A stretch of DNA of 64,000 nt from Massospora cicadina (lineage: Eukaryota; Entomophthoromycota; Entomophthoromycetes; Entomophthorales; Entomophthoraceae), in contig JAKSZP010005575.1 in NCBI GenBank assembly GCA_022478985.1, positions 1 through 64,000 on the forward strand. The letters are read 5' to 3'. This document shows, piece after piece, positions 1-11,029 of this stretch. The notes beneath the pieces are model-generated. The model was given only the letters and a program-made list of their open reading frames with translations, ran no database searches and had not been told where the DNA came from. The position numbers and the translations under genes are program-made. The first letter of the stretch is position 1; every line of letters begins with the position of its first letter.

Positions 1-836
1 AGTGGCCTACCCCCACCTCAGTCAAGGAATTGAGAAGCTTTTTGGGGACGTGCACATTCCTCGAGAAGTTCAATTCCAATTTGTCTGAGGTGGCAGCTCC
101 CTTATACAAGGCTAGCGGTGCCAAGGTGCTTCAGTGGTCCCTCATTTTGGAGGATGCTTTCCAGGCAGTAAAGTGCACCCTGTTGTCCACATCTGTTCTT
201 CGCCATGTCAACCTACAAAGGAGTTCATTGTGTCTACTTATACCTCCAACTTCGCCATAGTGGCTGCCTTGTTACAAGTAGCGAAGATGAGATAGAGAAT
301 CTGGTGGGATATTTTTCTAGTAAGATGTTTTGCCAGAGTTGAATTACGCCGTTTATGTCAAGGAGTTATTGGCAGTAGTGGAGGCGCTGACTTATTGGCG
401 TCACCACTTGCATGGCTCATCCCAACCTTTCCAGGTACGTACAGACCACCGTGCCTTGCTGTACTACCGCGCTCCTCATGTCTTAACCCCATGGCAGACC
501 TGTTGGCATGAGACCCTTGCCCAATTTGCATTCACGTATGAGTTCACCAAGGGCAAAGATAATGGTTTGGCGGATGCTTTGAGCCGCAACCCTGCTTTAG
601 CGCCCAATTCCAAGGAGGTAGAAGTTCACAACACACAGGTAATGATTCCTCCAAGATTTCTGCCTCAACGACCCTCTCCCTTGGCCAAAGGGCCAGCGCT
701 TGCACCTCTGGAAAACGCGGAGGAATATAGTATGTTCAGGAAAGAAGTCCTTTCCCAGCCACTAGCAGCCAAATATACTATGTTACTTGCTAAGTGCAAG
801 TTGAATCATGAGGATCTCTCCAGGGGCTACACTTGA
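1..836 (+). pseudogene. Gypsy-1 reverse transcriptase C-terminus and RNase H
   Basis: Residues from base 30 ([13 protein letters not shown]) match the connection after the gypsy RT palm, where the next domain begins with AAPLY and a tryptophan-rich stretch. The frame shifts near 215 and 330. From 330 on, RNase H is clear: NYAVYVKELLAVVEAL holds the conserved acidic helix, TDHRALLYY the next catalytic segment, and GLADALSRNP the linker typical of gypsy polyproteins. The enzyme would copy the element RNA and remove the RNA strand. The frame ends at a TGA at 834-836, before the integrase. This copy cannot make an intact polyprotein. Confidence 0.9.
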
Positions 837-839
837 AGA

Positions 840-2153
840 CTGAGATGGTGTGGTTTCAGTGGCGCCTATGGGTTCCTGTTGGCCCACTTCGCCTAGAAAT
901 CATCTGGGACCATTATGATGGACTCACCATTGGACATCCGGGGAAAGCAAAGATGTTGGAGTTAATATGCTGCACGTTTAATTGGTAGGGCTTGCCTTCT
1001 CAGATGGGGTGGTATTGTAAGGAGTGTTAGATCTGCAACCAAATGAAGCCAAATCGTCAACCTTTAGCGGGTTGTTGGTACCAGTCTAGAAAGCTGAAGG
1101 GCCCTGGACTTCCCTCTCAGTGGATTTCATTGTAGAACTACCTGTATCTGATGGTTACGATGCCATCATGGTGGTGGTGGACCATTTTATGAAGTTTGCC
1201 CACTTCATTCCTTGCAGAACTACAATAACCGCTGCTGAGATGGCCAGGATCTTCGTCACGCAGGTATTTGCGTTTCATGGGGTTCTCAAAGAGATTATCA
1301 GTGATCAAGGACCCTAATTCACCTCCATCTTTTGGAAAAAGTTATGTAAGCCTCTTCAGATTCACCCCTGCCATTCAACTGCCTATCACCCTCAATCATA
1401 TGGGCAGACTGAACGTGTGAACCAGTGCTTGGAGCAGTTCCTGCGGTGTTACACCACAGCGAATCATTTCAATTGGGTCTCTCACCTTCCCATGGCCCAA
1501 TTCAGTTATAACAACACATCGCATTCCTCAATTGGTTTTTCCCCTTTTTTCGCCATCCATGGCTTTAACCCCGCATTTAACATGGAGCCCAGCTGTGGGT
1601 CTAAGTTTGAAGCGGTGGTGGACTTTTCCAAGACAATCAAGAAGGTTCATCAGGGGGTTTCCACAAGCTTGGAGGTGGCAATGAGAGATTATAAGGAGAA
1701 CACTGATGGGAAGCGCCGAGTGGGTCCTGCGTACAAGAAAGGGGATCTTGTGATGCTGGATGCTTGTAACATCCCTATCAAGCAGCCAAGAAAGAATCTG
1801 GGACCAAAGAGGATTGGCCCCTACCGCGTTGTTAGAAAGGTGGGCCATGCCTCATACCAGCTAGATCTCCCCCCTTCCTTTCAGATCTTCTCTGTGTTTC
1901 ACAAGAGCAAATTGACGTTGTTTGAGGGCCCCCCACCAGAGACTCCTGAGGCCTATCTTGTGGATGTGGCGCCAAAGTGGGAGGTGGAAGAGATAGTTGC
2001 CTCCCGCCGTGTTAAAAGAAGACTGGAGTGCCTGGTATCCTGGAAGGGCTTTGATGCTGCAGAGAACAGTTGAGTCCCTGCGCGCAACTGTGTTCATGCC
2101 CAATATCTAATTGAAGCTTTTCACAAGCGTTTCCCCCAGGCTGCCAGATTATA
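840..2153 (+). pseudogene. Gypsy-1 integrase with GPY-type tail and chromodomain
   Basis: The zinc-binding region is decayed at about 890-1060. The DDE core is read at 1120-1317 (DFIVELPVSDGYDAIMVVVD, then SDQGP), and the third acidic region follows TAYHPQSYGQTERVNQCLEQ at 1375-1440. A stop follows SDQGP at 1315. After LPMAQFSYNN the frame runs to RIGPYRVVRKVG, a GPY motif, then a chromodomain from about 1975 (VEEIVASRRVKRRLECLVSW). The chromodomain is cut by TGA at 2071 where the family has tryptophan (NSW), although its downstream residues remain readable. Chromodomains of this class are thought to guide integration to heterochromatin. Confidence 0.9.
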
Positions 2154-2243
2154 ACCCAAACCTACTGTTGCCACCATGAAGTTAGCCCCTGACCACAAGA
2201 ACAATTCCTTGCACAAGCCCCTGGAGGGGGGTTGAGCCCCATT

Positions 2244-2258
2244 GGGAGGAGAGGGTAA
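2244..2258 (+). other. Polypurine tract of Gypsy-1
   Basis: Purine-rich run gggaggagagggtaa directly abuts the TG that opens the 3' LTR. This is where plus-strand DNA synthesis is primed in LTR retrotransposons. Gypsy-D and Gypsy-F have closely similar tracts ending ggggtaa or agggtaa at the same place. Confidence 0.8.
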
Positions 2259-3114
2259 TGTCATGTGTAAATGACATCATAGTGGGGACCAACCCCAAAG
2301 ATAAGGCTGGGCGCCTGGAGGCCCAAAAGGTGAAGCTACAGGGCATCCCTGACTTGAGGCATACCCTAGACCAATGCTGGATAAAGGCAAAATATGCCCA
2401 GGTTGGTACTAGTGTGGTGCAAAAAGCCCAGTCCCTTACTAAAGCCCAGGCGTTAAAATGAATGGCCTACCTAATGAATGCAGACAGTTTGGTTTGGTTT
2501 GGTTTGTTGAGGAACGGGGTTTCAAAACCCATTCCATTTATAAAACAACGTGTTTGGGTCAAATCCAACTTCAATTGATAACACAAGTGAAGTCAGTTTC
2601 AGCTTATTTAACAAATTTGGATGAGAGCGTTGCCCTATTGGTGGGTCAGTGCTTGGGTCCACTGCAGCAAACCCCGTTTTCCCCTGAAGACACTTAAATT
2701 TGTTTTCCCCAAACAATATTCCTTGTTGGTTGACTTCCTGAATAAACCTTTCCCATTTATGCTATTTTTAAAATTTATGATATTCTGAATGCTATATGCG
2801 TGAACCTCTTTAAGGAGGTCTCGCGCTCCATTAACCTTGCCATAGCAAATATGAAGCTTTCCCCTAGTGCACCATTGGTTCTCCCAGGTTCCCTCCAACC
2901 TGGGTCACTTATCCCCTTTCACTTTGTGCACCACGTCACGTTTGGTGGTTATTTTATTATAAAATTTGCAATCTTATGCTTAAGTTGTTATTACTCCAGC
3001 ACCCTCTGCTGGTCTATAATCACTTTGGTACTAACGGCTAGTTCCCTGGAATTAGCCTGGTGCACCATGCACTGCCACGCTGGGAACAAGAGAGTTATTG
3101 ACACTCTCCTTACA
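2259..3114 (+). repeat. 3' LTR of Gypsy-1 (856 bp)
   Basis: Starts TGTCATG just after the polypurine tract and ends CTTACA. Both ends were fixed by comparison with the solo LTR at 23149-24043, which shares long blocks such as the stretches after 2300 (ccccaaagataaggctggg) and near 2998 (agcaccctctgctggt). The two copies have diverged by many point changes and small indels. Short reading frames inside the LTR look like chance. Confidence 0.88.
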
Positions 3115-4946
3115 GTGAAGCCTCCTCTAGGGGGCACAACTTGCCTAGTGGCAAATGCCAAATCTGGCTCCCATTGACTTGGGTTGATCCCAATTCAAAG
3201 TACTTGGGAAAACCCCTAATAATATTTAATGTTAAATTATTTTAATTATTAAGTTATGAATTGACACTGGCAACTAAAAAATTTGAGAATTTTGAAATCA
3301 TGTTATACTCAATTGAGTTCATGGCAAATACATTTTAACGCTGAAACTTTATTAAATGGTCATTTTGGGTTGTTCTAGCAATTATTCTGAGGTCTGTTAT
3401 ACCTAAGCAAGTGAGGTTGTTTCTGCCACTATTTTTACTAGTTTAAAATTTCAGGATTGATTTCACTAGCATTTTGAGTTTAAGATAATCCCCCACCTTG
3501 TATTAAAGGTTTTTATAAATGTTATTATTATTTACTCTATTGGCAACTGATGCTCAAATTTTCTATCCTAAGCAATTATCACCTGGCTCCTGCTACCTGC
3601 CTTTCAAATCATTTCCTGAGTTCAATTTACACCTTCAAGTTTTTGATAAATACTTGAGGCAATATTATAATAAAGGGTATGCCTACCATACCTAATTTTA
3701 ATGCTTCAATGATAAATCCCTTCTCCATCTAGGGTCAAGACTGTGGAGAATAAGGGAACTTTAGCTCCCTTTCTTGGGCAGGGCAGTGAACAAAGCCTCC
3801 TGCACCCGCCCACTTGTTAGAATTCTTTGCCCACATTATATGAGAACCTAAGAGGCTAGAAATCCCAAAACCCTTAAACTATATGATGGCGCCCTAAAAG
3901 TGGGTGTTGAGCATTGAAAAAGAACAGGGATTGTGAAATTCTTGCAGTGATGAAAGAAGTGGTGGTGCTTTAAATATGAGCTAAACTAACATTGGTAGCC
4001 ATTTAGATGAAGTCATCACCTTGATTTCTCCTGCAATTGGGGTTAACTGTCAGCCTTTTCCCATGATTTATATTTTTTAACAAAACAGTATTTGATATCT
4101 AGATAAAAAAACTAGAAACTAAGGTTTTTGATAAACTTTTATTTAAAAAATATTAATGATAATAATCCAACAGTCTAACAATAGAAGGGTGTTGGGCTTT
4201 AGGGGTGGGCAGGTGAAAAGGTGGGCTTAGATGACCAGTAAAGTTCAAAAGTGAAATGGTAAATATTTCTGAATAATCTAAAAAGAGTTTTGAATGTCAT
4301 AGATATAATGACTAACAATTAAACTTGATTGGGTGCCTTACTTTAGGTGAATTTAATCACTGTTTTGACTACTAGATTTTTGCTTCAGCACTATCCATAC
4401 TTGTTGCCTTGTTTGAATCCCATTATCTACCTTTCTTGTTTTATTTAAGCCATAATTGCATTTTTGTAGTACATTTTCACCTGCGGTTACCCCAGTTGTC
4501 AATTTTTTAACAAATTAGGATTCTCTCAATGGGACCTTCTGTTTGAGAAGGTATCTCTTGTTGTCAGCATTACCTTTGGAAACATCTTAAGTTCAAACCA
4601 ATCTTCCTAATCTCCTCCACATAGTTTTCTGATTATTTAAATATAATAAATGGTTTTGAATTAAGAATTGGCTTAGGACTGGGTGGGTCACACAAGGGGA
4701 ACCTGAAACTATACATATTTTAACCAAAGTATGCCCTAGATTGTTAAATTAGATGAGTGGCAGAGCCTTTAGATTAATTCCCTTTTTGTTTAGAAGAGGT
4801 ATAAGTCCTCTTCCAGCTTGATAGCTGGAGCCTAGGGCCTTAAAATATCATCTTTACTAAATAAAGATAAAAGGACATATTTAGGCATTGTGGACTTAAG
4901 TACAAATCTAAAGGCCTTAGAAGGAAATCAGAATTTTAAAGTATAT
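3115..4946. other. AT-rich stretch with no recognised gene
   Basis: No reading frame of protein-like composition and no repeat shared with the rest of the window was found here. The tract is AT-rich with short homopolymer runs. It probably is old decayed insertion material or intergenic DNA that received Gypsy-1 on its left and LINE-1 on its right. Confidence 0.5.
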
Positions 4947-4965
4947 ATAATTTTATACCATCTAT
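4947..4965. repeat. Target-site duplication of LINE-1, left copy
   Basis: ataattttataccatctat is identical to 10228-10246. The two copies bracket LINE-1 exactly, as expected from target-primed reverse transcription. Two or three bases at the AT-rich end could be part of the LINE tail instead. Confidence 0.9.
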
Positions 4966-5122
4966 TTTTTCTCTCTCGTTGCAATCACTTTTTCAACTTA
5001 TTCAATTTGAGTCTGATTCTAGTTTGATAATCTCACAGAGGAGATTAGTCTGCGCCCATGTCAGGGAGCAGTTGGGCAAGTAAGGTAAGAGGAGCAGGTG
5101 GTAGGCCCGCGGCCTCAAACGT

Positions 5123-6280
5123 TTGAAAACACCCTGGAGAAACTGGTGGAATAGAAACAAATATAAAAAAACCGGTGGTCACTATTTCCCCAGAAATCCT
5201 CAATTGGCAAGCACGATGCAACTAGTACATCAACACGCCGCACTCCCAACTACTCTTGTTGGTGGAATATGGAGTTCGTGTGTTTCTGGACATCCAACAA
5301 ACAACTCTATGGGAAATATTTGTGGGGATGCGCACACTTTTTTCCTGACCGTGGTGTACGTCGCACCTCACTCCATGTCATGCAGTTGGCTGGACCTCAG
5401 TTTCAAAAGCAAGGAGGCAGCAGATGAATCTGCTGCAGTGCACATAATTATTGACCTCCCCAAAGGGCAATGGGTCATCAAAACCAAATGCACCAGATGG
5501 ACAAAATCCAACCAAGTTTTCCTCACGTTTGACGTTTTGCCAACTACAGTCAAGCGTGCCATTCTGGAGCAGCACCTGAAAGATGGTCTCACCATTTATG
5601 GTGAAATACAATTTTTTGAGATGCAATGCTTTATGCTGATGCCACACCTGTGCACTGGCAAAGCCATAGCAGTTCTGACCCCAACTGAGGAGATTGCAAA
5701 GGACCTAACCCAGATCCTGCACTCCACATATATCAATATTGAAGGGCATACCACCCACCCTTTCCGGGTAACTGTGGACAGCGCGCCCCTCATCTGCACC
5801 CACTGTGATGCGTTCAGCCATAAGGCACATGCACGCCTCACCAAGGAGGGCATCACATTCCAAGAGCACCCCTCGGCGGCCATGGCCAGCGGAGAGGCGC
5901 ACTATGAACCAACTGCAAGCACCAAAGAAGCTTTCCCGTGGAGAGCACAAGGCTGCTACCTACTGGTAAACCCTATTTCCCCACAAGAGTGGAAGAAGGC
6001 CAAGCAGGCCCACAGGGCTGCGGCCAAGGAAGCGGCCAAAGTCACCACCACTATCCCACACTCCCAATGCCAGGAGGACATCAAAATCTTTGCGGTGGAA
6101 GCAACTCAGGAATCCATCAACCAATCAGATTGGGAAGCCCATGCTGAATGGGCCACCCAATCTAAGGATCTGATGGGTGACTCGATTTCACCCAATCTTT
6201 GCAAACAAGCACCAGTCAAAACTAAATTGGGGTCCAACCTACCTGAAAAAAAATTATTGACCCAATTGTTGGTGCACTGA
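5123..6280 (+). CDS. LINE-1 ORF1 protein (nucleic-acid binding), possibly truncated
   Basis: Uninterrupted frame of 385 codons, the only long intact one in this element. ORF1 proteins of L1-type elements coat the element RNA. Around residues 105-210 a mixed alpha/beta stretch (VIKTKCTRWTKSNQVFLTFD and following) may be an RNA-recognition-like fold. At about residues 228-239 CTHCDAFSHKAH gives a CX2CX4HX2H cluster in the place where relatives carry a zinc knuckle. The C-terminal third is charged and rich in Lys, Ala and Glu. Coding-like sequence seems to continue in another frame to about 6470, so the C-terminus may be cut by a frameshift. The start at 5123 is the first ATG of the frame, not otherwise supported. 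Confidence 0.75.
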   Translation: MKTPWRNWWNRNKYKKTGGHYFPRNPQLASTMQLVHQHAALPTTLVGGIWSSCVSGHPTNNSMGNICGDAHTFFLTVVYVAPHSMSCSWLDLSFKSKEAADESAAVHIIIDLPKGQWVIKTKCTRWTKSNQVFLTFDVLPTTVKRAILEQHLKDGLTIYGEIQFFEMQCFMLMPHLCTGKAIAVLTPTEEIAKDLTQILHSTYINIEGHTTHPFRVTVDSAPLICTHCDAFSHKAHARLTKEGITFQEHPSAAMASGEAHYEPTASTKEAFPWRAQGCYLLVNPISPQEWKKAKQAHRAAAKEAAKVTTTIPHSQCQEDIKIFAVEATQESINQSDWEAHAEWATQSKDLMGDSISPNLCKQAPVKTKLGSNLPEKKLLTQLLVH

Positions 6281-6477
6281 ACTCATCCATACCGCAAAAA
6301 ATTTGTTTGACGTTGGGGAAACAAAAAGTGAAGGCAAAAGCCAATGTGAACCTTTCTGCTAAAATCAATAAAACTACCAATAGCGTTGCTGCAAACACCC
6401 ACGCTGCTGTGAAGGCCCATGGGGATCTAGAGGAGGCTAGTGGGCCTGGGTGCCCACCCCCTCGCACCTAAGGTGCG

Positions 6478-9400
6478 ATGGGGGAAACCTTCACTTTAAG
6501 GATGTTGAATATCGCTGAACTCAAGGCCTCACCGTCCCAGGCTAGAAAACTGAGTTTTTTACAAAAAAATTTACCCGTGGATATCCTGGTCATCCAGGAG
6601 ACCCACTGTCCACGAGGTTCTGAGGATGCTTGGAAAACCATGCTCCTCCCTTCCCTATCCTTTTGGTCAGAGCACTGTGGGATGCTAGTTCAGAAAAACA
6701 ATTTTCAAATTTTTATTGTCAGAATCCTTCCTCAATGGCTGATTCCTCATTATCACTTTCTCATGGGCTGATGTGGCACATGCTATCATCAACATCTATG
6801 CCCCAACCTGTGCATGAGAACGTCAGTAATTTTTCTTATTGGTCAAATCCCTCCCATTACCCCCAGACCCTTTTGTAGTCAGTGATATGAACTGTTGGCT
6901 AAACACACCAACGGACCATTGGCCTTCCTCCTCCCACACCCCCCAGGGTCACGTAAAACTTCACTTTCTAAAGGCCACCCTTGGGTTAATGGATGCGCTG
7001 CTGCAGCGAGCCCTGCTGCTCGAAAACATGATGCATCTCACATCCACAATGGCTAATTAAGGTCCATGACCCGCATAGACCTTATCCTTACGCTGGCGAA
7101 ATTCCAACCTCACATTTTCCACTTCCAAACAACAAAAATTGAATTCTCTGACCACCAGCTGGTCTTGATAACCTACCACCTACCTGTCACAGTGGCTAAG
7201 GCCCCACATTGGTGCAAACTCCGCCCTCCCAAACTTGCATTGCCAGGATTTTCCACTTGGGTGGAATCTGCAACTTTGGCAAAAGAGTTTGTTACATCAT
7301 TTTATGTGGACCTCATCTCCACATGGGCAGCCTTCAAAGAGGATACCATCCGCCACTCTCGCCACCTCTCCTCCTGATGCTCACAAGCCACATTGGCCAT
7401 CATCTCGCGCACTCTGGCAGAGTTGGCACACCTGGAGTCCAACATCCCAGCCACAAAATACAGCCCTGCATGAAGCTGGAAGTGGGCGGAGGCAGCCACC
7501 CACCTCAATGCGCTCAAAAGGCAACACAAACATTGGGTTTGTGTTCAGTACAGGGCCAAACGCATTACAGAGGGTGACAAGTGCACCGCATATTTTTTAA
7601 AAAAAAATTTGCACCACGCCAGAGTGTGGCCTGCACACAGGTGTGAAGATCGGATGATTCCATTGTGGATACACCAGCTGAAGTGGCAATCAAAACATAA
7701 AAGTATTACTCTGAGTTATAACAATCCAATCCAATTCAGCTGGCTGAAGTGGCAGAATTTCTCAACTGAACCCACATCCACACCATTTCCCAATACCCGG
7801 AAATAATAAATTTGATTATTCCAAATGAATTATGGACAGCCATCCATGGTGCACAAAACTGGAAATGCCCAGGCCCAGATGGCATTCCATATGAATTTCA
7901 TAAAAAGTACTTCAAATACATATCCCCACTACTGCTTGCCTCACTTAACCAGAGCCTTCTGGAAACGCGCATCCTACCAGGAGGACAAGAGGCCTTCACC
8001 GTCACACTCTTCAAGAAAGGGGACAAGATAGACTTAGCCAACTGGCGCCCAATTCTTTAACTAACACGGATACAAAAATTTTAACAAAAATCATGGCTAA
8101 CCGTTTAGGGATTGTAGCATCTGCCACCATCTCCCCAGAACAATTCGGTTTTATCCCCAGAAGGTTGATTTGGGACAACGTGCACTCTGTGGCTAATGCA
8201 TGCCAGTCCACAGCCTCTGGGGCACTTGTATTCTTGGACCAACAGAAGGCCTATGATAGAGTAAACTGGGAATACCTCAGGGCCTGCCTCCATCAATTCC
8301 GCTTACCCCTCACTTCATCAACTGGGTGATGCTGCTCACGGAATCTGCAACAATGGCAGTACGTGACCCTGGCTTCCTAACGGAAGTAGTCCGCCCTCAA
8401 AGGGGCTTGCGACAAGGGGACTCCCTTAGCCCACTCTTATACAGCTTCAGCCTTGACCCACTACTTCAAAATGTGAATGCCCAACTCTCTGGGGTCCATG
8501 TGCCAGGCCAAGCCCCAGTTAAGATGATGGCGTTTGCAGATGACTGTGTGGTTGGGGTGTCTAATAATAAAGATGCACGTGCACTTGAAGCTCTCATCCA
8601 GGAGTATTCCTGGGTAAGTAATGCTGCACAAATGCTTCCAAAACCGAAATCATCCTCCTTGGTCAGTATCAAACCTGCTGGGCCCCAGCGACCAGTGCCC
8701 AGCCCAGCCCATCTGCTCGCACACGTGCTCGCCCTCCCAGCTCACCCCACACCACTGGTGCTCCCCTTTGTGCCACGCCCTACCATAGGGCCAGTCCGCC
8801 ATCTGGGCGTGTGGGTGGAGGCAGGCGGGTACGCATCAGCAGTAATGGAGAGTTATATTCTAGACAACGTGACAAAGTGCATCACCTCCCTCAAAGCCCA
8901 CCCTACTTCCCTTACTGGCAGGGTTATTTTAGCCAACTCTATGCTCCTCTCCAAAGTCTGGTTTGGAGCCCACGCCATCCCCTTCTCCCCAAGCTTTTTC
9001 AAATCCTTGTATGCCCTGCTGCAAGGATGGCTTTGGTCAGGCCGCCCACCACCAGTACAGCTAGAGGTCATGTTTGGCCCTCATCATCATGGAGGCATGG
9101 GCCTGCTTGACTTCAAAGCCCATGCTGCCAAGATCCTGGGCACCTGGATTGTGGCCATCACTGCCCCTATGCTCCCCTCCCAACACTGGTCCCGCGCGGC
9201 CCACTCCAACTTCTCCCGCGCCTTGGGCCTTAACAATCCATCGAACCCTCACTCCCTGATGAAATACCTGGCTTCACACCCATCGGCCACAGGTCCTCAT
9301 GGGACTAAAACCCACTACAAATGAATCCTCCTCTCCATGCGGAGCACTGAGTGGAGAATTCATATTAGCGGACACACAGCCCAGAGAGGCTCCCCCTCTC

Positions 9401-10095
9401 CTCAGTTCACACAAGAGGTACAGGGGCTACCCATCCAAGATGGCGTGATCCCCACATGGCCCCATGTCCTATCCAGGGTGAACTACCTGGACATGATGGA
9501 CATCCCTTACTCCATTGAGACCCAAAAAACTATCTGGAAATATGCTCACCATCCTCTGTTGCAGCCTCAAATCCGCTCCCAGGTGTGGCGCTGCCTGAGG
9601 TGGGTGTACCATACAGCTGAGTGCTCTAACACTTTACACTCATCCTGCATCATGTGTGGCCATTATGGAACGCTGTTCCACCGCCTGGAGAAGTGTCCTA
9701 CTTCTAAAGTGATATGGCACGAAGTTCAACGTATGCTGGGCCAGGATCAAACACATCCCTTCAGTCTGTCAAGAGATATGTTTGCTTTATCAATGGCCTC
9801 CCCCCTTCCACCCTCCCTCCATGCTCTGGTGGTTGCAATCGCTATGTGGACTATCCACACGATTGTCTTGGATGCCATCACAGGCTCCACCCCCACCCTT
9901 CCAGAAGCTGTCCACAGATTCTGGTCTCATTTGGTGGACCACTTTCAAGTGTGGATGTTTGGATACCTCCCACCACATCACCGACAGCTGGTCTCCTCCT
10001 GGTTCCCAGTTTGGTTCATCAAATCAGACCCTTTCCTCCACACATGTTCAATTGTGGCTACGGCCCCTCCACACGTTCCCTCCCCCTCCCCATAA
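6478..10095 (+). pseudogene. LINE-1 ORF2: AP endonuclease, reverse transcriptase, zinc knuckle
   Basis: Starts MGETFTLRMLNIAELKAS; the endonuclease is seen in VDILVIQETHCPRG (6570-6615), in VVSDMNCWLN near 6875 (family GDxNxW) and in SDHQLVLI near 7160. RT begins about 7830 (WKCPGPDGIPYEF), with FKKGDKIDLANWRPI at 8010-8058, SPEQFGFIPRRLIWDN at about 8130, VFLDQQKAYDRVNW at 8230, RQGDSLSPLLYSF at 8410 and the active site FADD at 8532-8543. A C-terminal knuckle CIMCGHYGTLFHRLEKC lies at about 9649-9700. Frames break near 6770, 7060, 7380, 8060, 8330 and 9320. In an active copy the product nicks target DNA and primes cDNA synthesis there. Confidence 0.9.
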
Positions 10096-10227
10096 GTGGC
10101 GTTCCCTCTGGCAACAAGAGATAGCATCGCTTCTCTGGGGTGCCTTCCCTGTTACTAAGTTTTGTCTCTTTTGGGTCAAATTTGGAAGTGTCCATCCCAT
10201 GGTCAGCCTTCCTCACAATAAATTTAA

Positions 10228-10246
10228 ATAATTTTATACCATCTAT
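10228..10246. repeat. Target-site duplication of LINE-1, right copy
   Basis: Identical to 4947-4965. It follows the element's aataaatttaa tail. Confidence 0.9.
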
Positions 10247-11029
10247 AGCTCTGGGCTATGATTGCATGCTATTAAGTCATGCACTATTATACTAAAGAGA
10301 TCTATTGCTCAAGATCTGATTAATTATGCAGACATCTCAACAATCTATTAATAAAATGACCAATTGTGCTGATACAAAAAATCTTACAGTATTGTTTCCC
10401 ATGACCAACTTTGATTACTTCACATTTGAGGCTTTAATTCTAGTATTTTCAAACAAAAATGTATTCTGAAAGGGTTGAGCTCTATTAAATTACTAGCCTC
10501 CAAATACCTGCACTTTGCTATGATGTTTATAAAGATATTAGACAATTTAAATTAAATATTTAAATTTTATAATAGATAACCCCCAGCCACTCAGCTAAAA
10601 CCTTTAACCTATTAAATCAACAAAATAATTATAGGTTGCTTAGCAAACCCATTTTTTAAAAATAAATATAGATTGGTACCAGGAACTATCCTACTAGACA
10701 ACAACCCTATCTTCCTTTTTATTTTAATCTATATATCTTTATTTAAGCTTTAAGTGATATAAACTAAGAGGGTAGGGGAGAAAACAATGTGTTTTCCTAG
10801 CCAGTATAGGTTATATACCTGTTATGTCCCAAACCTGCACAGGAGTGGTAGCAGGCTTTACCCTGCTAGGCTGACTATTTTTCCATAGCAAACCTAAAAT
10901 ACCCATTGAATCAATAATACCAAACTGTTAGCTGAAACATTATCAATAAAAATGCTCACTACCTGACTATAGAACAGATACTTCAGCTAGTTTTTATATA
11001 ATTTCCTAGTAGGTGTCTATGAACTAGGA
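10247..11029. other. AT-rich intergenic DNA, no gene seen
   Basis: Very AT-rich sequence with no protein-like frame. It would have been continuous with the DNA left of 4946 before LINE-1 inserted. Confidence 0.5.

Larger units (their letters stand above)
1..3114 (+). mobile_element. Gypsy-1: Ty3/gypsy chromovirus, 3' part, degenerate
   Basis: Right-hand part of an LTR retrotransposon that begins before the window. In order on the plus strand it shows the RT thumb, RNase H, integrase (zinc region, DDE core), a C-terminal chromodomain, a polypurine tract and a 3' LTR. This order is that of Ty3/gypsy elements, and the chromodomain places it among chromoviruses, which are common in fungi. Frames are broken by several frameshifts and stops, so the copy is dead. 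Its LTR family recurs as a solo LTR at 23149-24043. The 5' LTR, gag and protease lie outside the window. Confidence 0.93.
4966..10227 (+). mobile_element. LINE-1: full-length L1/Tx1-type non-LTR retrotransposon
   Basis: About 5.26 kb between exact 19-bp duplications. It has a 5' UTR of about 160 bp, ORF1 with a CCHH/CCHC-like zinc cluster, and ORF2 with AP endonuclease, reverse transcriptase and a C-terminal CX2CX7HX4C zinc knuckle. It has no RNase H and ends in an AT-rich tail with aataaa. Two ORFs, an APE endonuclease and the C-terminal CCHC are features of the L1/Tx1 group. The element is clearly richer in G and C than its flanks. ORF2 has several frameshifts, so this copy is inactive, but the clean duplication suggests moderate age. 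Confidence 0.93.
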
